Below, piece after piece: positions 17,407 to 27,107 of a stretch of DNA of 64,000 nt (positions are counted from its first letter, which is position 1; every line of letters begins with the position of its first letter). The stretch is from assembly GCF_016765695.1 (NCBI RefSeq), contig NZ_JAETGO010000075.1:1-64000 (forward strand). The letters are read 5' to 3'. The notes below the pieces were generated by a model that ran no database searches, was not told the DNA's origin, and saw only the letters and a program-made list of their open reading frames with translations. The DNA comes from Sporosalibacterium faouarense (GTDB taxonomy: Bacteria > Bacillota > Clostridia > Tissierellales > VENL01). A program made the translations under genes and the position numbers.

Positions 17407-17442
17407 AAAAGGACAATCAGTAATTTGTTGATTGTCCTTTTA
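17407..17442 (+). terminator. intrinsic terminator after epimerase
   Basis: AAAAGGACAATCA and TGATTGTCCTTTT form a 13-bp stem with a 9-nt loop. The following gap to feoA holds, from 17627, the feo promoter and Fur-like box; 17443-17626 shows nothing else. Confidence 0.85.
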
Positions 17443-17626
17443 TGGTGTTCTTGATTTATTAATATTTACATTACTTATCAAGTATAAAGCATATACAGAA
17501 AATAGGAAATAACTTTAATAATGTAATAAATAAGGAATAAAATTCTACATAGGTGATGACTAAAATTTTTAAAAAAGACATATAAGTTTTTAGATAATAA
17601 TATTAAATTATCAAAAAACTATTGTA

Positions 17627-17675
17627 TTGGCAAAATATTTATGATATATTATAGAATGTAATGAGAATCATTATC
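17627..17675 (+). promoter_or_regulatory. feoA promoter with Fur-like box
   Basis: TTGGCA (17627-17632), 17 nt, TATAGA (17650-17655), then TGTAATGAGAATCATTATC (17657-17675), which matches the 19-bp Fur consensus at 16 positions. A repressor bound there would sit on the transcription start. Confidence 0.7.
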
Positions 17676-17859
17676 AAAAGTTAAATATAATCAAAATATA
17701 TTTATTTACATCTAATAGAATTTTATAATATGAGAAAATTTAACTGAATGATAAAGTGAATAACAACAAACCAATAGAAATGTATTTTAAACGGTACATA
17801 TATAGAAAAAAGTTTTGGTGTAAATATTTATAAGTAATACAAACTTTGGAGGGATAGAT

Positions 17860-18144
17860 ATGGAAAATATCATGAGCAATAAATCTATGACTGGGGCTTT
17901 AAATAAAACAGAAGGATTGGGTGGTCTAATGAAGAATCTAGCACAAGGAAGAATTAATACAGAATACACTATAAAAGATATTGATACTAATGACGAAGAA
18001 CTTAAAAACTTCTTGTTTACATTAGGCTGTTACGAAGGTGAACTAATAACTGTAATTTCTGTACTTGCTGAAAATTTTGTTATTAATGTAAAAGATGCAA
18101 GATACAGTATTGATAAGGACCTGGCTAAAGCTATTATTATATAG
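17860..18144 (+). CDS. feoA: FeoA ferrous-iron transport protein
   Basis: 94 aa. SH3-like FeoA core with LKNFLFTLGCYEGELITVISVLAENFVINVKDARYSIDKDLAKAIII, the family's typical C-terminal half. An N-terminal ~30-residue extension (GALNKTEGLGGLMKNLAQG) is unusual but shared by some clostridial FeoA. It assists the FeoB Fe(II) importer from the cytoplasmic side. ATG follows GGAGGGATAGAT. feoB starts 130 nt downstream, with its own regulatory motifs between. Confidence 0.88.
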   Translation: MENIMSNKSMTGALNKTEGLGGLMKNLAQGRINTEYTIKDIDTNDEELKNFLFTLGCYEGELITVISVLAENFVINVKDARYSIDKDLAKAIII

Positions 18145-18224
18145 TTTTCATTTGTTAACAAAGTTAACTTAGTTTAACATTTGCTTATAAGTTACAAATT
18201 TCATAATATTTTTATTCCAAAAAA

Positions 18225-18240
18225 GTTAGATAAGACTAAC
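18225..18240 (+). promoter_or_regulatory. GTTAGA-N4-ACTAAC inverted repeat before feoB
   Basis: GTTAGATAAGACTAAC shares its layout with GTTAGAGTACTCTAAC (36870) and GTTAGAATGCTCTAAC (38062), both next to the other iron locus and a DtxR-family gene. Further GTTAAC-type half sites lie at about 18155-18178. Candidate DtxR-family operator. Confidence 0.5.
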
Positions 18241-18274
18241 AATTTTTCAAAAAAATATAAGGAGGTAAATTTTG

Positions 18275-20293
18275 ATGAATATGGAGGGAAAGATGAGAGT
18301 AGCACTAACGGGGAATCCCAATAGTGGGAAAACAACGCTATTCAATGCAATAACGGGGAGAATTGAGCATGTAGGTAACTGGGCAGGTGTAACAGTTGAG
18401 AAAAAAGAAGGGGATATTAAGAAAAATCTTAATAAAACAAATGTTGAAATCACAGCTGTAGATCTTCCGGGAGCATATTCAATGTCTCCATTCACTTCTG
18501 AAGAAAGCATCACAAGTGGTTTTGTAAAAAATGAAAATCCAGACGTTATTATTAATATCGTTGATGCTACTAACTTAAGTAGAAGTTTATTTTTCACAAC
18601 ACAGCTTCTTGAATTAGATATACCAGTTGTTGTTGCTCTAAATAAGAGCGATTTAACCAAGAAGAAAAAGACAGCAATAGATGTGAGTAAATTATCTAAA
18701 TCATTAGGTTGTCCTGTTGTTGAAACAGTATCAACAAAAGGAAATAACAATGGCTTAGAAAAGCTTATTTCTAAAGTTGTAGAGGTGAAAGATAAAGCTC
18801 AAACTGCACCATTTGATAGTAAAGGTGTAAATATGTCAGATAAAAACTCTGTTGAAGCTTATGATAAGAAACGCTACGATTTTGTTAAGGGAATAGTTTC
18901 AAAAGTAGAGGCTAGGGAGGTAAGTAGTAATACTCAAACTAAGCAAGATGCTGCTGACAGAGTTTTGGCACATAAATGGTTAGGTATTCCTATCTTTGCA
19001 GTGATTATGTGGGCAGTTTTCTCAATTTCACAAACACATTTAGGTCCACTTTTGGCAGATACACTTGTTGGTTGGATTGATTTATTCTATGGTTGGGTAG
19101 AAGGATTACTAGGCGAAGGAACATCACCTGTACTTTCCTCAATCTTATTAGATGGTATTATTGGCGGAGTCGGAGCAGTCGTTGGTTTCTTACCACTTAT
19201 CATGGTATTATTTTTCTTATTAGCATTACTAGAAGACTGTGGCTATATGGCTCGTGTTGCTGTTGTTATGGACCGTTTTTTCAAGAGAGTAGGTTTATCA
19301 GGTAAATCAATTATTCCGATGGTTATTGGTACTGGTTGTGCTATTCCAGGTGTTATGGCAACAAGAACTATTAAAAATGAAAGACAAAGAAGAACAACTG
19401 CAATGCTAACACCTTTTATGCCATGCGGTGCTAAGCTACCTGTTATTGCATTATTTGCAGGTGCATTCTTTAACGATTCGGCATGGGTTGGAACAACAAT
19501 GTACTTCGTAGGTATTGCAATTATAATTCTAGGAGCTTTAGTAGTAGTAAGAATAACTGGTGAGAAGCATGCAAGATCATTCTTCATTATGGAATTACCA
19601 GAATATAAATTTCCAAGTGTTAAAAGAGCTACTATATCTATGTTTTCAAGAGCCAAAGCCTTCATTATTAAGGCTGGTACAATCATTCTTCTTTGTAACG
19701 CGGCAGTACAAATTATGCAAACATTCAACTGGCAATTCCAAGTTGTTGCTGAAGGTGCAGAGAACACAAGTATTTTGGCAAGTATAGCATCGCCGTTCGC
19801 TGTTTTATTAATACCATTAGGTTTCGGTGTATGGCAATTAGCTGCAGCTGCAATTACTGGTTTTATTGCTAAGGAGAACGTAGTTGGAACATTAGCAGTT
19901 GTATACGGAATAACAAATTTTATTGATACTGAAGAACTAGCTTTAGTATCTGATGGAGCAAATGTTGCAAGTATTATGGGATTAACTTCTGTAGCTGCAT
20001 TAGCATATTTGATGTTTAACTTGTTTACACCACCTTGCTTTGCTGCAATTGGTGCTATGAACTCTGAGATGGAGGATAAAAAGTGGTTATGGGGCGGTAT
20101 TGCATTCCAGTTTGGTATGGGATACGCCGTGGCATTTATTACTTATCAAGTAGGAACATTATTAACAACAGGTGCATTTGGCGCTGGGTTCCTGCCAGGA
20201 TTAATTGTTGTAGCAGCAATGATTGCTTACGTTGTATATCTTATAAAAAAAGGTAATGAAAAAGCTGAGAGGAAGTTGGCATTAAGTGTTTAG
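18275..20293 (+). CDS. feoB: FeoB ferrous-iron transporter
   Basis: 672 aa. The N-terminal GTPase has G1 GNPNSGKT (13-20), switch VGNWAGVTVE, G3 DLPGAYSM and G4 NKSD; a helical spacer follows, then the membrane domain with paired gate signatures GTGCAIPGVMATRTI and FMPCGAKLPV. It imports Fe(II) across the cytoplasmic membrane. ATG 18275 is 9 nt after GGAGG; a TTG directly before it is also in frame. A small Cys-rich partner gene follows after 9 nt. Confidence 0.95.
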   Translation: MNMEGKMRVALTGNPNSGKTTLFNAITGRIEHVGNWAGVTVEKKEGDIKKNLNKTNVEITAVDLPGAYSMSPFTSEESITSGFVKNENPDVIINIVDATNLSRSLFFTTQLLELDIPVVVALNKSDLTKKKKTAIDVSKLSKSLGCPVVETVSTKGNNNGLEKLISKVVEVKDKAQTAPFDSKGVNMSDKNSVEAYDKKRYDFVKGIVSKVEAREVSSNTQTKQDAADRVLAHKWLGIPIFAVIMWAVFSISQTHLGPLLADTLVGWIDLFYGWVEGLLGEGTSPVLSSILLDGIIGGVGAVVGFLPLIMVLFFLLALLEDCGYMARVAVVMDRFFKRVGLSGKSIIPMVIGTGCAIPGVMATRTIKNERQRRTTAMLTPFMPCGAKLPVIALFAGAFFNDSAWVGTTMYFVGIAIIILGALVVVRITGEKHARSFFIMELPEYKFPSVKRATISMFSRAKAFIIKAGTIILLCNAAVQIMQTFNWQFQVVAEGAENTSILASIASPFAVLLIPLGFGVWQLAAAAITGFIAKENVVGTLAVVYGITNFIDTEELALVSDGANVASIMGLTSVAALAYLMFNLFTPPCFAAIGAMNSEMEDKKWLWGGIAFQFGMGYAVAFITYQVGTLLTTGAFGAGFLPGLIVVAAMIAYVVYLIKKGNEKAERKLALSV

Positions 20294-20302
20294 GAGGGAA
20301 TT

Positions 20303-20455
20303 ATGTCAAATATAATTGTAATTCTAGTTATATTAGCAATAGTAGGTATTGCAATCAGAAAAATTGTTGTTGAAAAAAGAAATGGTGCCAAGTGCATTGG
20401 GTGCCCAGCTGGTAAAACTGGTAAAAGTGATTGCAATTGTAGCACTACAAAGTAG
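20303..20455 (+). CDS. FeoB-associated Cys-rich membrane peptide
   Basis: 50 aa: MSNIIVILVILAIVGIAIRK, one membrane span, then a basic stretch and a Cys-rich tail with CIGCPAG and CNC. This matches the small FeoB-associated Cys-rich proteins that follow feoB in many Firmicutes and stand where FeoC is in enterobacteria. It may assist iron or redox sensing. SD GGAGGG is 4-5 nt before the ATG. It is coupled to feoB by a 9-nt gap. Confidence 0.85.
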   Translation: MSNIIVILVILAIVGIAIRKIVVEKRNGAKCIGCPAGKTGKSDCNCSTTK

Positions 20456-20481
20456 TATAACAATTTAAAATAATAAATCTA

Positions 20482-20514
20482 AAACTCTGAATAAATCTTT
20501 ATTCAGGGTTTTTC
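20482..20514 (+). terminator. intrinsic terminator after feo operon
   Basis: AACTCTGAATAAA pairs with TTTATTCAGGGTT, followed by TTTTC. Confidence 0.85.
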
Positions 20515-20556
20515 TTATCTAATATATCATATAAAACATATTAAATTTGATAAATG

Positions 20557-20588
20557 TTCATATTGAGTTCACATGAAAATGCTAAAAT
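20557..20588 (+). promoter_or_regulatory. direct-repeat regulator box and -10, copy 1
   Basis: TTCATAT-TGAG-TTCACAT (20557-20574), then 8 nt, then TAAAAT (20583-20588). The direct repeat with 11-bp period replaces a -35 box, as in PhoB/OmpR-type activated promoters. It lies upstream of the response regulator itself, so autoregulation is likely. Confidence 0.65.
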
Positions 20589-20710
20589 GAATTAAGTGTT
20601 TAAAAACAAAACTTTAAGTCATAAACTTTCCACTAAAATTAGAAATGTTTGACTAAGAATTATAATCTAGGTTATATTTTTACTAGCACTATTAAATAGA
20701 GGTGAGGTAT

Positions 20711-21385
20711 ATGGTTAATATTTTAGTAGTTGAGGATGATAGAAATCTCCAAAAACTAATGAAAGCTGTCTTAAGACAACAAGGCTATAATGTACTAAGT
20801 GCTAATGACGGAGGAGAAGCTTTAGAAATAATAGATAAATCTCATGTGGATTTAGTTATTAGTGACATTATGATGCCTAATATGAATGGTTTTGATTTAA
20901 CAGAAGCTCTTAGAAAATCCAATTATAATCTACCGATTTTAATGATAACAGCTAAAGAAACTTTAGAGGATAAAAGAAAGGGATTTCTTGTAGGGACCGA
21001 TGATTACATGGTAAAACCTATTGATATGGATGAAATGGGTTTCAGGGTCGCAGCACTATTACGTAGATCTCGTATAGCCAATGAAGCCCGTCTTTCGATT
21101 GGAGAAATAGAACTTAATTATGATACTTTAACAGTTAAAAGTAAAGAAGAATCAGTTCTTCTACCTAAAAAAGAATTTTATCTTCTATTTAAGCTATTAA
21201 GTTATCCAAAGCAGATATTTACAAGACAACAAATTATGGATGAAATATGGGGTATGGATGTCGATACTGATGAGCGAACGGTAGATGTTCATATTAAAAG
21301 GTTGAGAGAAAAGTTTTCTCATTTTGAAGAATTTGAGATTATAACTGTTCGAGGATTAGGTTATAAGGTAGAAATAAAAATATGA
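20711..21385 (+). CDS. OmpR-family response regulator
   Basis: 224 aa. Receiver domain MVNILVVEDDRN with the phospho-acceptor D52 (ISDIMMPNMNG) and the switch lysine in DYMVKPID; C-terminal winged helix (LSIGEIELNYDTLTVKS...TRQQIMDEIWGMDVDTDERTVDVHIKRLREKF). The ATG at 20711 is 8 nt after AGAGG; a GTG three codons upstream overlaps that site. The stop overlaps the kinase ATG by 4 nt. It probably binds TTCATAT-N4-TTCAYAT, which occurs before this gene, the alarmone synthetase gene and yidC. Confidence 0.93.
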   Translation: MVNILVVEDDRNLQKLMKAVLRQQGYNVLSANDGGEALEIIDKSHVDLVISDIMMPNMNGFDLTEALRKSNYNLPILMITAKETLEDKRKGFLVGTDDYMVKPIDMDEMGFRVAALLRRSRIANEARLSIGEIELNYDTLTVKSKEESVLLPKKEFYLLFKLLSYPKQIFTRQQIMDEIWGMDVDTDERTVDVHIKRLREKFSHFEEFEIITVRGLGYKVEIKI

Positions 21386-22674
21386 AAAAAATCACTATAA
21401 AGTTAGCATTATTTTTCATTTTACTTATTTCTATATCCTCTATTTTAGTTTTTTTGATTTCAACTTTTTTTACAGATGGTATTAAAAATGAGGTAAAAAC
21501 AAATCAAAAGGCAATTGCCACTTCTATATCAGAGTTAAAACAAAGAAGTGATTTAACCGTAGACGAGATTATTGCCATTACGTCTTCATCTATGTTTGAT
21601 ATTAGTATAATTGAAGATATCAATTTGGTAGAAATAACAGAAGAGGAATTAAGTCGAATTCAAAATAATGAAATTGTTTTTATATATCACGGCATATTTC
21701 ATAATCCTAAGACAATATTAATGATTGATAATTCGTATATTCATATAGGGATGCACCCTAATGGCACAATATTTGAAATAGTTACGTCTCGTATATGGTT
21801 TTCAATATTTTTATATATTCTTATAGGTGCTTCATTAACTAGTTTATCAGCCAAAAAAATGGTTAATCCAATACTAAGGCTAGCTTCTGCTACTCAAGAA
21901 GTGGCAAAGGGAAACTTTGATGTACAAGTTAAAAACGAAAGTAAAGATGAGGTTGGATTACTCACAAAAAATTTTAATAAAATGACTAAGGAACTAAAAA
22001 ATATAGAATATCTTCGTAAGGACTTTATTAGCAATGTATCCCATGAATTTAAAACTCCCATTGCTTCTATTCAAGGTTTTGTTAAGCTATTGCAAAAAGG
22101 AAATTTATCTGAAGATGAAAAGCAGGAGTATACTAGCATAATTGTTGAAGAAACTGAGAGATTATCTAACCTTTCTTCTAATATTTTAAAGCTATCAAAA
22201 CTTGAAAATCAAGAAATCATAGATAAGAATCTTTCATTTTCATTAGATGAGCAAATTCGAAAAAGTATATTATTGCTAGAGCATCAATGGAGCAAGAAAA
22301 ATATAGAATTTAATCTTGAACTTAATAAAATTCTATATTTCGGTGATGAGGAGTTATTGCAACAAGTTTGGATAAATATTATATCTAATGGCATTAAATT
22401 TTCAAATAAAAACAGTATAATTGATATAGTACTAATAAAAAGTGATTCAAATATAATAGTGAAAATAAGAGATTATGGTGTTGGTATGGATGAAAGAACT
22501 AAGAAGCGTGTCTTTGAAAAGTTTTATCAAGGCAATGAGGCTCATTCACATGAAGGAAATGGGTTGGGGTTGGCTCTAGTAAAACGTATTATTGATCTCT
22601 ATGATGGAAGTATTAATGTGGAAAGTGAAATAAATGAGGGAACTACTTTTATTGTTCAATTACCTTTAGAGTGA
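21382..22674 (+). CDS. sensor histidine kinase
   Basis: 430 aa. Two membrane spans (~7-30 and ~138-156) enclose a ~105-residue outside sensor segment. HAMP follows (~160-210), then HisKA with phospho-histidine H221 in NVSHEFKTPIASIQGF, and the ATPase domain with WINIISNGIKFS, DYGVGMD and GNGLGLALVKRI. It is the partner of the preceding regulator by gene overlap. The stimulus is unknown; the gene set carrying the shared motif (stringent response, membrane-protein insertion) hints at envelope stress. Confidence 0.93.
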   Translation: MKKITIKLALFFILLISISSILVFLISTFFTDGIKNEVKTNQKAIATSISELKQRSDLTVDEIIAITSSSMFDISIIEDINLVEITEEELSRIQNNEIVFIYHGIFHNPKTILMIDNSYIHIGMHPNGTIFEIVTSRIWFSIFLYILIGASLTSLSAKKMVNPILRLASATQEVAKGNFDVQVKNESKDEVGLLTKNFNKMTKELKNIEYLRKDFISNVSHEFKTPIASIQGFVKLLQKGNLSEDEKQEYTSIIVEETERLSNLSSNILKLSKLENQEIIDKNLSFSLDEQIRKSILLLEHQWSKKNIEFNLELNKILYFGDEELLQQVWINIISNGIKFSNKNSIIDIVLIKSDSNIIVKIRDYGVGMDERTKKRVFEKFYQGNEAHSHEGNGLGLALVKRIIDLYDGSINVESEINEGTTFIVQLPLE

Positions 22675-22707
22675 ATAAAAGTAAATATGGGCTATTAATT
22701 AGAAGAG

Positions 22708-22739
22708 TTCATATTGAGTTCACATTATTCATTTAAAAT
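22708..22739 (+). promoter_or_regulatory. direct-repeat regulator box and -10, copy 2
   Basis: TTCATAT-TGAG-TTCACAT (22708-22725), 8 nt, TAAAAT (22734-22739). All 18 bases equal copy 1, and the spacing to the -10 is identical. It drives the alarmone synthetase gene at 22920. Confidence 0.65.
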
Positions 22740-22919
22740 AGAACTATAATAATTGAGCAACGAACAATATATTCCAAGATAAATCGCTCCTACTTAAAAC
22801 AAGTGGAAAGTGTAAGTTGATGAGATAGACAGTATATTTAATAATTTTGAAGAGTCTTTATTAAGATTTACACTTGTATAATAAATTAAATCTAAAGTAA
22901 AAATGAAGGAGAATTAACA

Positions 22920-23603
22920 ATGCATACAAATATAGCAGCTAACGAAGTAGAGGAATGGACAAACATGTTATTAATTTATAAGTTTGCCATAGAAGAAGTT
23001 AATACTAAGTTAAAAATCTTGAATGAAGAATTTCAGTATATTCATAAACATAATCCTATTGAACATCTAAAAGATAGAGTAAAAAAACCGAAAAGTATAA
23101 TGAAGAAACTTCAGAGAAAGGGTATAGATATTACTATTGATAATGCAAGAAAGCATATTCACGACATTGCAGGAATCAGGGTCATATGTTCTTTCACATC
23201 AGATATATATACATTATTTGAAATGATAAAGAAGCAAAGTGATATAAAAGTGATAGAGGTAAAGGACTATATAAAATCACCAAAGCCAAATGGATACAAA
23301 AGTTTGCATATGATTATTGAAATACCAGTATTTTTATCAAGAAAAAAAGAGTATGTAAAAGTTGAAATTCAAATAAGAACGGTAGCAATGGATTTTTGGG
23401 CAAGTCTAGAACATAAGATCTATTACAAATACGATAAATCAGTTCCTGATAATTTAATGTCAGAACTTAAGCAGGTAGCAGATTCAATATCACAATTAGA
23501 TAGGAAAATGGAGAATATTCATAAAACGGTTAATCGATATAAGGAATCAGAAGATATTAAAGATGACACCCAAAAGCTTTTTGTTTTCTCCATGCCAATT
23601 TAA
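22920..23603 (+). CDS. small alarmone synthetase (RelQ/YjbM-type GTP pyrophosphokinase)
   Basis: 227 aa, with synthetase domain only: DIAGIRVICSF, the substrate motif KPNGYKSLHMIIEIP, EIQIRTVAMDFWASLEHKIYYKY. It transfers pyrophosphate from ATP to GTP/GDP to make (p)ppGpp and lacks the hydrolase, TGS and ACT domains of Rel. Small synthetases are usually transcriptionally induced by envelope stress; here the promoter carries the two-component box at 22708. ATG follows AAGGAGAATTAACA. A strong terminator follows. Confidence 0.9.
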   Translation: MHTNIAANEVEEWTNMLLIYKFAIEEVNTKLKILNEEFQYIHKHNPIEHLKDRVKKPKSIMKKLQRKGIDITIDNARKHIHDIAGIRVICSFTSDIYTLFEMIKKQSDIKVIEVKDYIKSPKPNGYKSLHMIIEIPVFLSRKKEYVKVEIQIRTVAMDFWASLEHKIYYKYDKSVPDNLMSELKQVADSISQLDRKMENIHKTVNRYKESEDIKDDTQKLFVFSMPI

Positions 23604-23670
23604 TATAGAATTAAAAAAGATTAATTATAATAAAAGATAGAAGTAATTAAATTGATTAATAAAGATATAT

Positions 23671-23723
23671 AAAGAGCATCGACTTAAAGAATCTTTTTCT
23701 TTAAGTCGATGCTCTTTATATTT
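23671..23723 (+). terminator. intrinsic terminator
   Basis: AAAGAGCATCGACTTAAAGAA pairs with TTCTTTAAGTCGATGCTCTTT: a ~21-bp stem followed by a T-rich tail. Confidence 0.92.
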
Positions 23724-24042
23724 GAAGCAAAAAGTAAAGATTAGGTAAAGAAAAAAGTAGAGAGAGACAAAAAGAAGGAAAACCCCAAAATTATGTAGAA
23801 TAATATAAAAAAATGTCGAATAAACAGAGAGGGAGTTTAGAGTAGATAAAAAAAGAATTGAGGGGAGCTGTATATGTGAAGAAAATTTAAGAAAATAAAT
23901 TTTGTATAATTAGCATAGATAATTTTCAGTCTCTTGTTAATGAATTCAAAACTTAAATCGCAGAGATATAAGGAATCTATCTAGTTAAATAAAATGGAAA
24001 CAATATAATTTTTAATAATATATCACTTAGGGGGCTATGTTA
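23724..24042. other. purine-rich intergenic region without a recognised gene
   Basis: About 300 nt of A/G-rich sequence on + . No open frame with a good ribosome site, no hairpin of note and no clear promoter were seen apart from AT-rich stretches before the chemoreceptor. Confidence 0.5.
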
Positions 24043-26028
24043 ATGAAATTAAGACTTAAAGATTGGAAGATAACCACAAAGATAGTATCTTCATTTATCA
24101 CTTTAATGATATTATTTTTCTTTATAATAGGACAATCTTATTTATCAATCACTGATATTAATCAAGATAAACTTCCATTGTTATCATCTAATGAAGAAGT
24201 TGCCAAGGCAATGCTAGAGATGAGAAAAAATGAGAAGGATTTTCTAATGAGAGAAGTTTCAAATGTGGATTTTTTTAGAGAAGGAAAAAGCACTTATATT
24301 GAAGATTATGAAAAGAACTATGAGATACTTAATAATAATATAAAATTGATTAAGAACAATGCTGATATTATTCAAGATACTCAGATGGTTAAAAAACTTG
24401 ATACAATTTTATTAGAGGCAAAAACCTATCATGATAACTTTCTTAAAGTAGTGGATAGAATAAAGAAAAGAGGATTTGAAGATTTTGGTATCGAGGGTGA
24501 GTTAAGAGAAGCAATACATAATATTGAGGATAGGATTAGTCAACAAGACCAAGTTATGTTAATGCTTCAAGCTAGACGGGCCGAAAAAGATTATTTTTTG
24601 AGACATGATTTAGAATATGTTGAAAAGCTCAATGGAATTGTAACTGATTTAAAATTCTCACTTCAAGACTCCGGAAAGGAATATGAAGTTGAGTTACTAG
24701 ATAAATATTTTGAGAAATTTAATGATATAGTTGTCATAGAGAAAGAAATCGGATTAACAGAAGATGAAGGTTTAAAAGGAAATTATAGAGAGGCTATACA
24801 TAAACTAAATCCTCTTCTTAATGATTTGAGTACAAGTATGAAAGCAATGATTAATGATAGAGCTAAAGGGACACAAAAAATTATGCTAGTTTCATTTATC
24901 GTTATATTTAGTATTGCCTTATTATTTAGTATATTTATATCAAGGGTGATAGCTAAGCCTATATATAAAGCTAATCAGATGCTTAAAGATATTGCAGAGG
25001 GTGAAGGGGATTTAACCAAAAACTTAGAAGTAGATACAAAAGATGAATTGGGTACATTATCATTATGGTTTAATGTATTTACAGATAAAATAAAAGAGAT
25101 TATTGCACTTGTGAAAAGTAATGCAGATATTATTGCCTTGTCTTCAGAGGAAATAGCTATAGCTACAGAACAATCTAATCAAGGAATGGAAAGTATAGCA
25201 AAGGAGATTACAATAATATCGGATGGGTTACAGAATAACGCAAGCGTTATCGAAGAAGCTACTGCAGGTATAGAAGAGATAACTAGTGGAGCTTTTGTTG
25301 TTTCAGAAGAATCAGAAGAGGCAACTAAAAATAGTGAAGAGGCTCTTAATGCTGCGAGATATGGCGCAAGTAAGTTAAAAGAAGTAGTTGAAGCTATAGA
25401 TAGTGTCTATCATTCTTCAAACAATATGACTATTTTGATAGAACAGTTAAAAGATTCTTCTGCTAAAATCAATGATATTGCCTCTTTGATAACTGGAATA
25501 TCTGAGGAAACAAATTTGTTAGCTTTAAATGCATCTATAGAAGCAGCTAGAGCAGGTGAAAGTGGTAAAGGATTTGTAGTTGTAGCTGATGAAGTTAGAA
25601 AGCTTGCAGAGGAAAGTAAGCTTTCAGCCCATGATATTTCAATGTTAATTAAGGAGATTCAACAAAAAATAGAAACGGCTTATAGTGGAATGAAAGAAGA
25701 ACAAGAATTAGTTACTACTAGTGTAAAAAAAGCAGAAGAAACGAATATAGAGTTTGAAAACATACTGGATAGAATAGCAAAGACTACAGAGAAGATGTCG
25801 ATTATTTCACAATCAGTGAAACAACAGTCTGAGATAACGAAAGATATGACTAAGGCCATGGACGAGATATCAGAAGCAACTCAACAAAGTGCCTCAGCAT
25901 CTCAAAAAATTAATTCAAGTATTCAAGAGCAAGTTAGCACATATGAAGAGGTTAGTGCAAGTATTGAAGAGCTAAGTAATATTTCAAAAACTTTGAAAAA
26001 ACAAACTGATAGATTTAAAACAAAGTAA
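24043..26028 (+). CDS. methyl-accepting chemotaxis protein
   Basis: 661 aa. First span (~12-32), long helical extracytoplasmic sensor (~33-280; the [17 protein letters not shown] and [11 protein letters not shown] repeats resemble the helical bimodular HBM type), second span (~284-304), HAMP, then the cytoplasmic signalling hairpin with the conserved tip [47 protein letters not shown]. It signals to CheA/CheW, not present in this window. The ATG at 24043 is 8 nt after AGGGGG; an ATG two codons upstream is too close. No C-terminal CheR tether is seen. Confidence 0.93.
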   Translation: MKLRLKDWKITTKIVSSFITLMILFFFIIGQSYLSITDINQDKLPLLSSNEEVAKAMLEMRKNEKDFLMREVSNVDFFREGKSTYIEDYEKNYEILNNNIKLIKNNADIIQDTQMVKKLDTILLEAKTYHDNFLKVVDRIKKRGFEDFGIEGELREAIHNIEDRISQQDQVMLMLQARRAEKDYFLRHDLEYVEKLNGIVTDLKFSLQDSGKEYEVELLDKYFEKFNDIVVIEKEIGLTEDEGLKGNYREAIHKLNPLLNDLSTSMKAMINDRAKGTQKIMLVSFIVIFSIALLFSIFISRVIAKPIYKANQMLKDIAEGEGDLTKNLEVDTKDELGTLSLWFNVFTDKIKEIIALVKSNADIIALSSEEIAIATEQSNQGMESIAKEITIISDGLQNNASVIEEATAGIEEITSGAFVVSEESEEATKNSEEALNAARYGASKLKEVVEAIDSVYHSSNNMTILIEQLKDSSAKINDIASLITGISEETNLLALNASIEAARAGESGKGFVVVADEVRKLAEESKLSAHDISMLIKEIQQKIETAYSGMKEEQELVTTSVKKAEETNIEFENILDRIAKTTEKMSIISQSVKQQSEITKDMTKAMDEISEATQQSASASQKINSSIQEQVSTYEEVSASIEELSNISKTLKKQTDRFKTK

Positions 26029-26049
26029 ATGTTTTAAGTGAATTTAGCA

Positions 26050-26093
26050 AATCATAACCACTAGATTTACGAGTGGTTATGATTTTATTTTTT
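26050..26093 (+). terminator. intrinsic terminator after chemoreceptor gene
   Basis: AATCATAACCACT pairs with AGTGGTTATGATT, followed by TTATTTTTTG. Confidence 0.9.
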
Positions 26094-26323
26094 GCTATTT
26101 ATTATGGTGAATTTAATATATATAAATAATGATTTGTAAAATATTTGAAAATTTCAAGGTGTAATTTACTATGAACTTATTTCATTTGCACATTGGGTAA
26201 CCTATATGCCTATCATTAATAATTACTAAAAAATTAAGGCAAAATAATAACATATACTGGAGTCTTTTATGAATATTTTATTGAAGAAAGCATTAAGCTA
26301 AAGATTACATTCTTAATTTGAAA

Positions 26324-26851
26324 CTATTCTTCGGCTTCAGCATCTGCTTTAGTTTGATGGATAGTTCCATGAGGATGCTCAGGAGGAGCATAAATAGTGT
26401 ATAGTTTAAGAGGTTTATATCCAGTATTGATTATATTATGCCATGTTCCTGCAGGAACCATTATTGCATAGTCATCATAGACTTGTGCTTGAAAATCCAA
26501 CCTAGTTTTATCTTCTCCCATTTTGACAAGGCCTTGGCCTTCTTCAATGCGTATGAACTGATCAACAGTGGGATGGACCTCTAAACCTATATCTTCTCCA
26601 ACATTAAGACTCATCAAAGTGACCTGTAAATGCTCTCCGGTCCATAAAGCAGTACGAAAATTAATATTCTCTTTGGTGGCTTTATCAATATTAATAACAA
26701 AAGGATTTGGTCCATAGTCCTTAATCTTAGTAGGAGGGTTCATAGAATATGGATTGTATATTGGCTGGTTACTCCAATAAGGATATGTTCCATATCCATT
26801 GTACATTGATCTATTCATATAATGATGACATGGATATGTCCTATAGTACAT
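26324..26851 (-). CDS. cupin protein with Tyr-rich N-terminus
   Basis: 175 aa. A Tyr/Asn/Pro-rich N-terminal segment (YYRTYPCHHYMNRSMYNGYGTYPYWSN) precedes a single cupin domain (MSLNVGEDIGLEVHPTVDQFIRIEEGQGLVKMG...MVPAGTWHNIINTGYKPLKLYTIYAPPEHPHGT) with histidines in metal-ligand positions. The C-terminal domain is common in clostridial cupins of unknown substrate. The Tyr-rich leader recalls spore-coat or cross-linked surface proteins, but that is inference. Start chosen at the ATG 9 nt after AAAGGA; upstream in-frame ATGs overlap that site. Confidence 0.75.
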   Translation of the reverse strand: MYYRTYPCHHYMNRSMYNGYGTYPYWSNQPIYNPYSMNPPTKIKDYGPNPFVINIDKATKENINFRTALWTGEHLQVTLMSLNVGEDIGLEVHPTVDQFIRIEEGQGLVKMGEDKTRLDFQAQVYDDYAIMVPAGTWHNIINTGYKPLKLYTIYAPPEHPHGTIHQTKADAEAEE

Positions 26852-27107
26852 ATTACTCATTCCTTTCATAGACTTTATACTATAATATGCACAATATTAA
26901 ATATGGTTCTTTAATTAGTTTATAGGAGATGTAGATAGTTTAATTTTCCTATTTTGTGACAGCAGTCACATATTAAAAAGTGCAATAAATGGTATATTAA
27001 ATATAAGAGAAATAATTATTTTAATAAAATATTAGCAGTCATAAAATTATTAGATTTTAAAAAGACTATTGTTTAAGTAAAAAATCAATAGAAAGGGTGT
27101 TAGCTAA

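Noticed and set aside
18155-18178. GTTAACAAAGTTAAC and GTTAACTTAGTTTAAC near the feoA end
   Set aside because: They resemble the GTTAGA-N4-WCTAAC motif, but differ in the half-site core. Too AT-rich to count as further copies without a genome scan.
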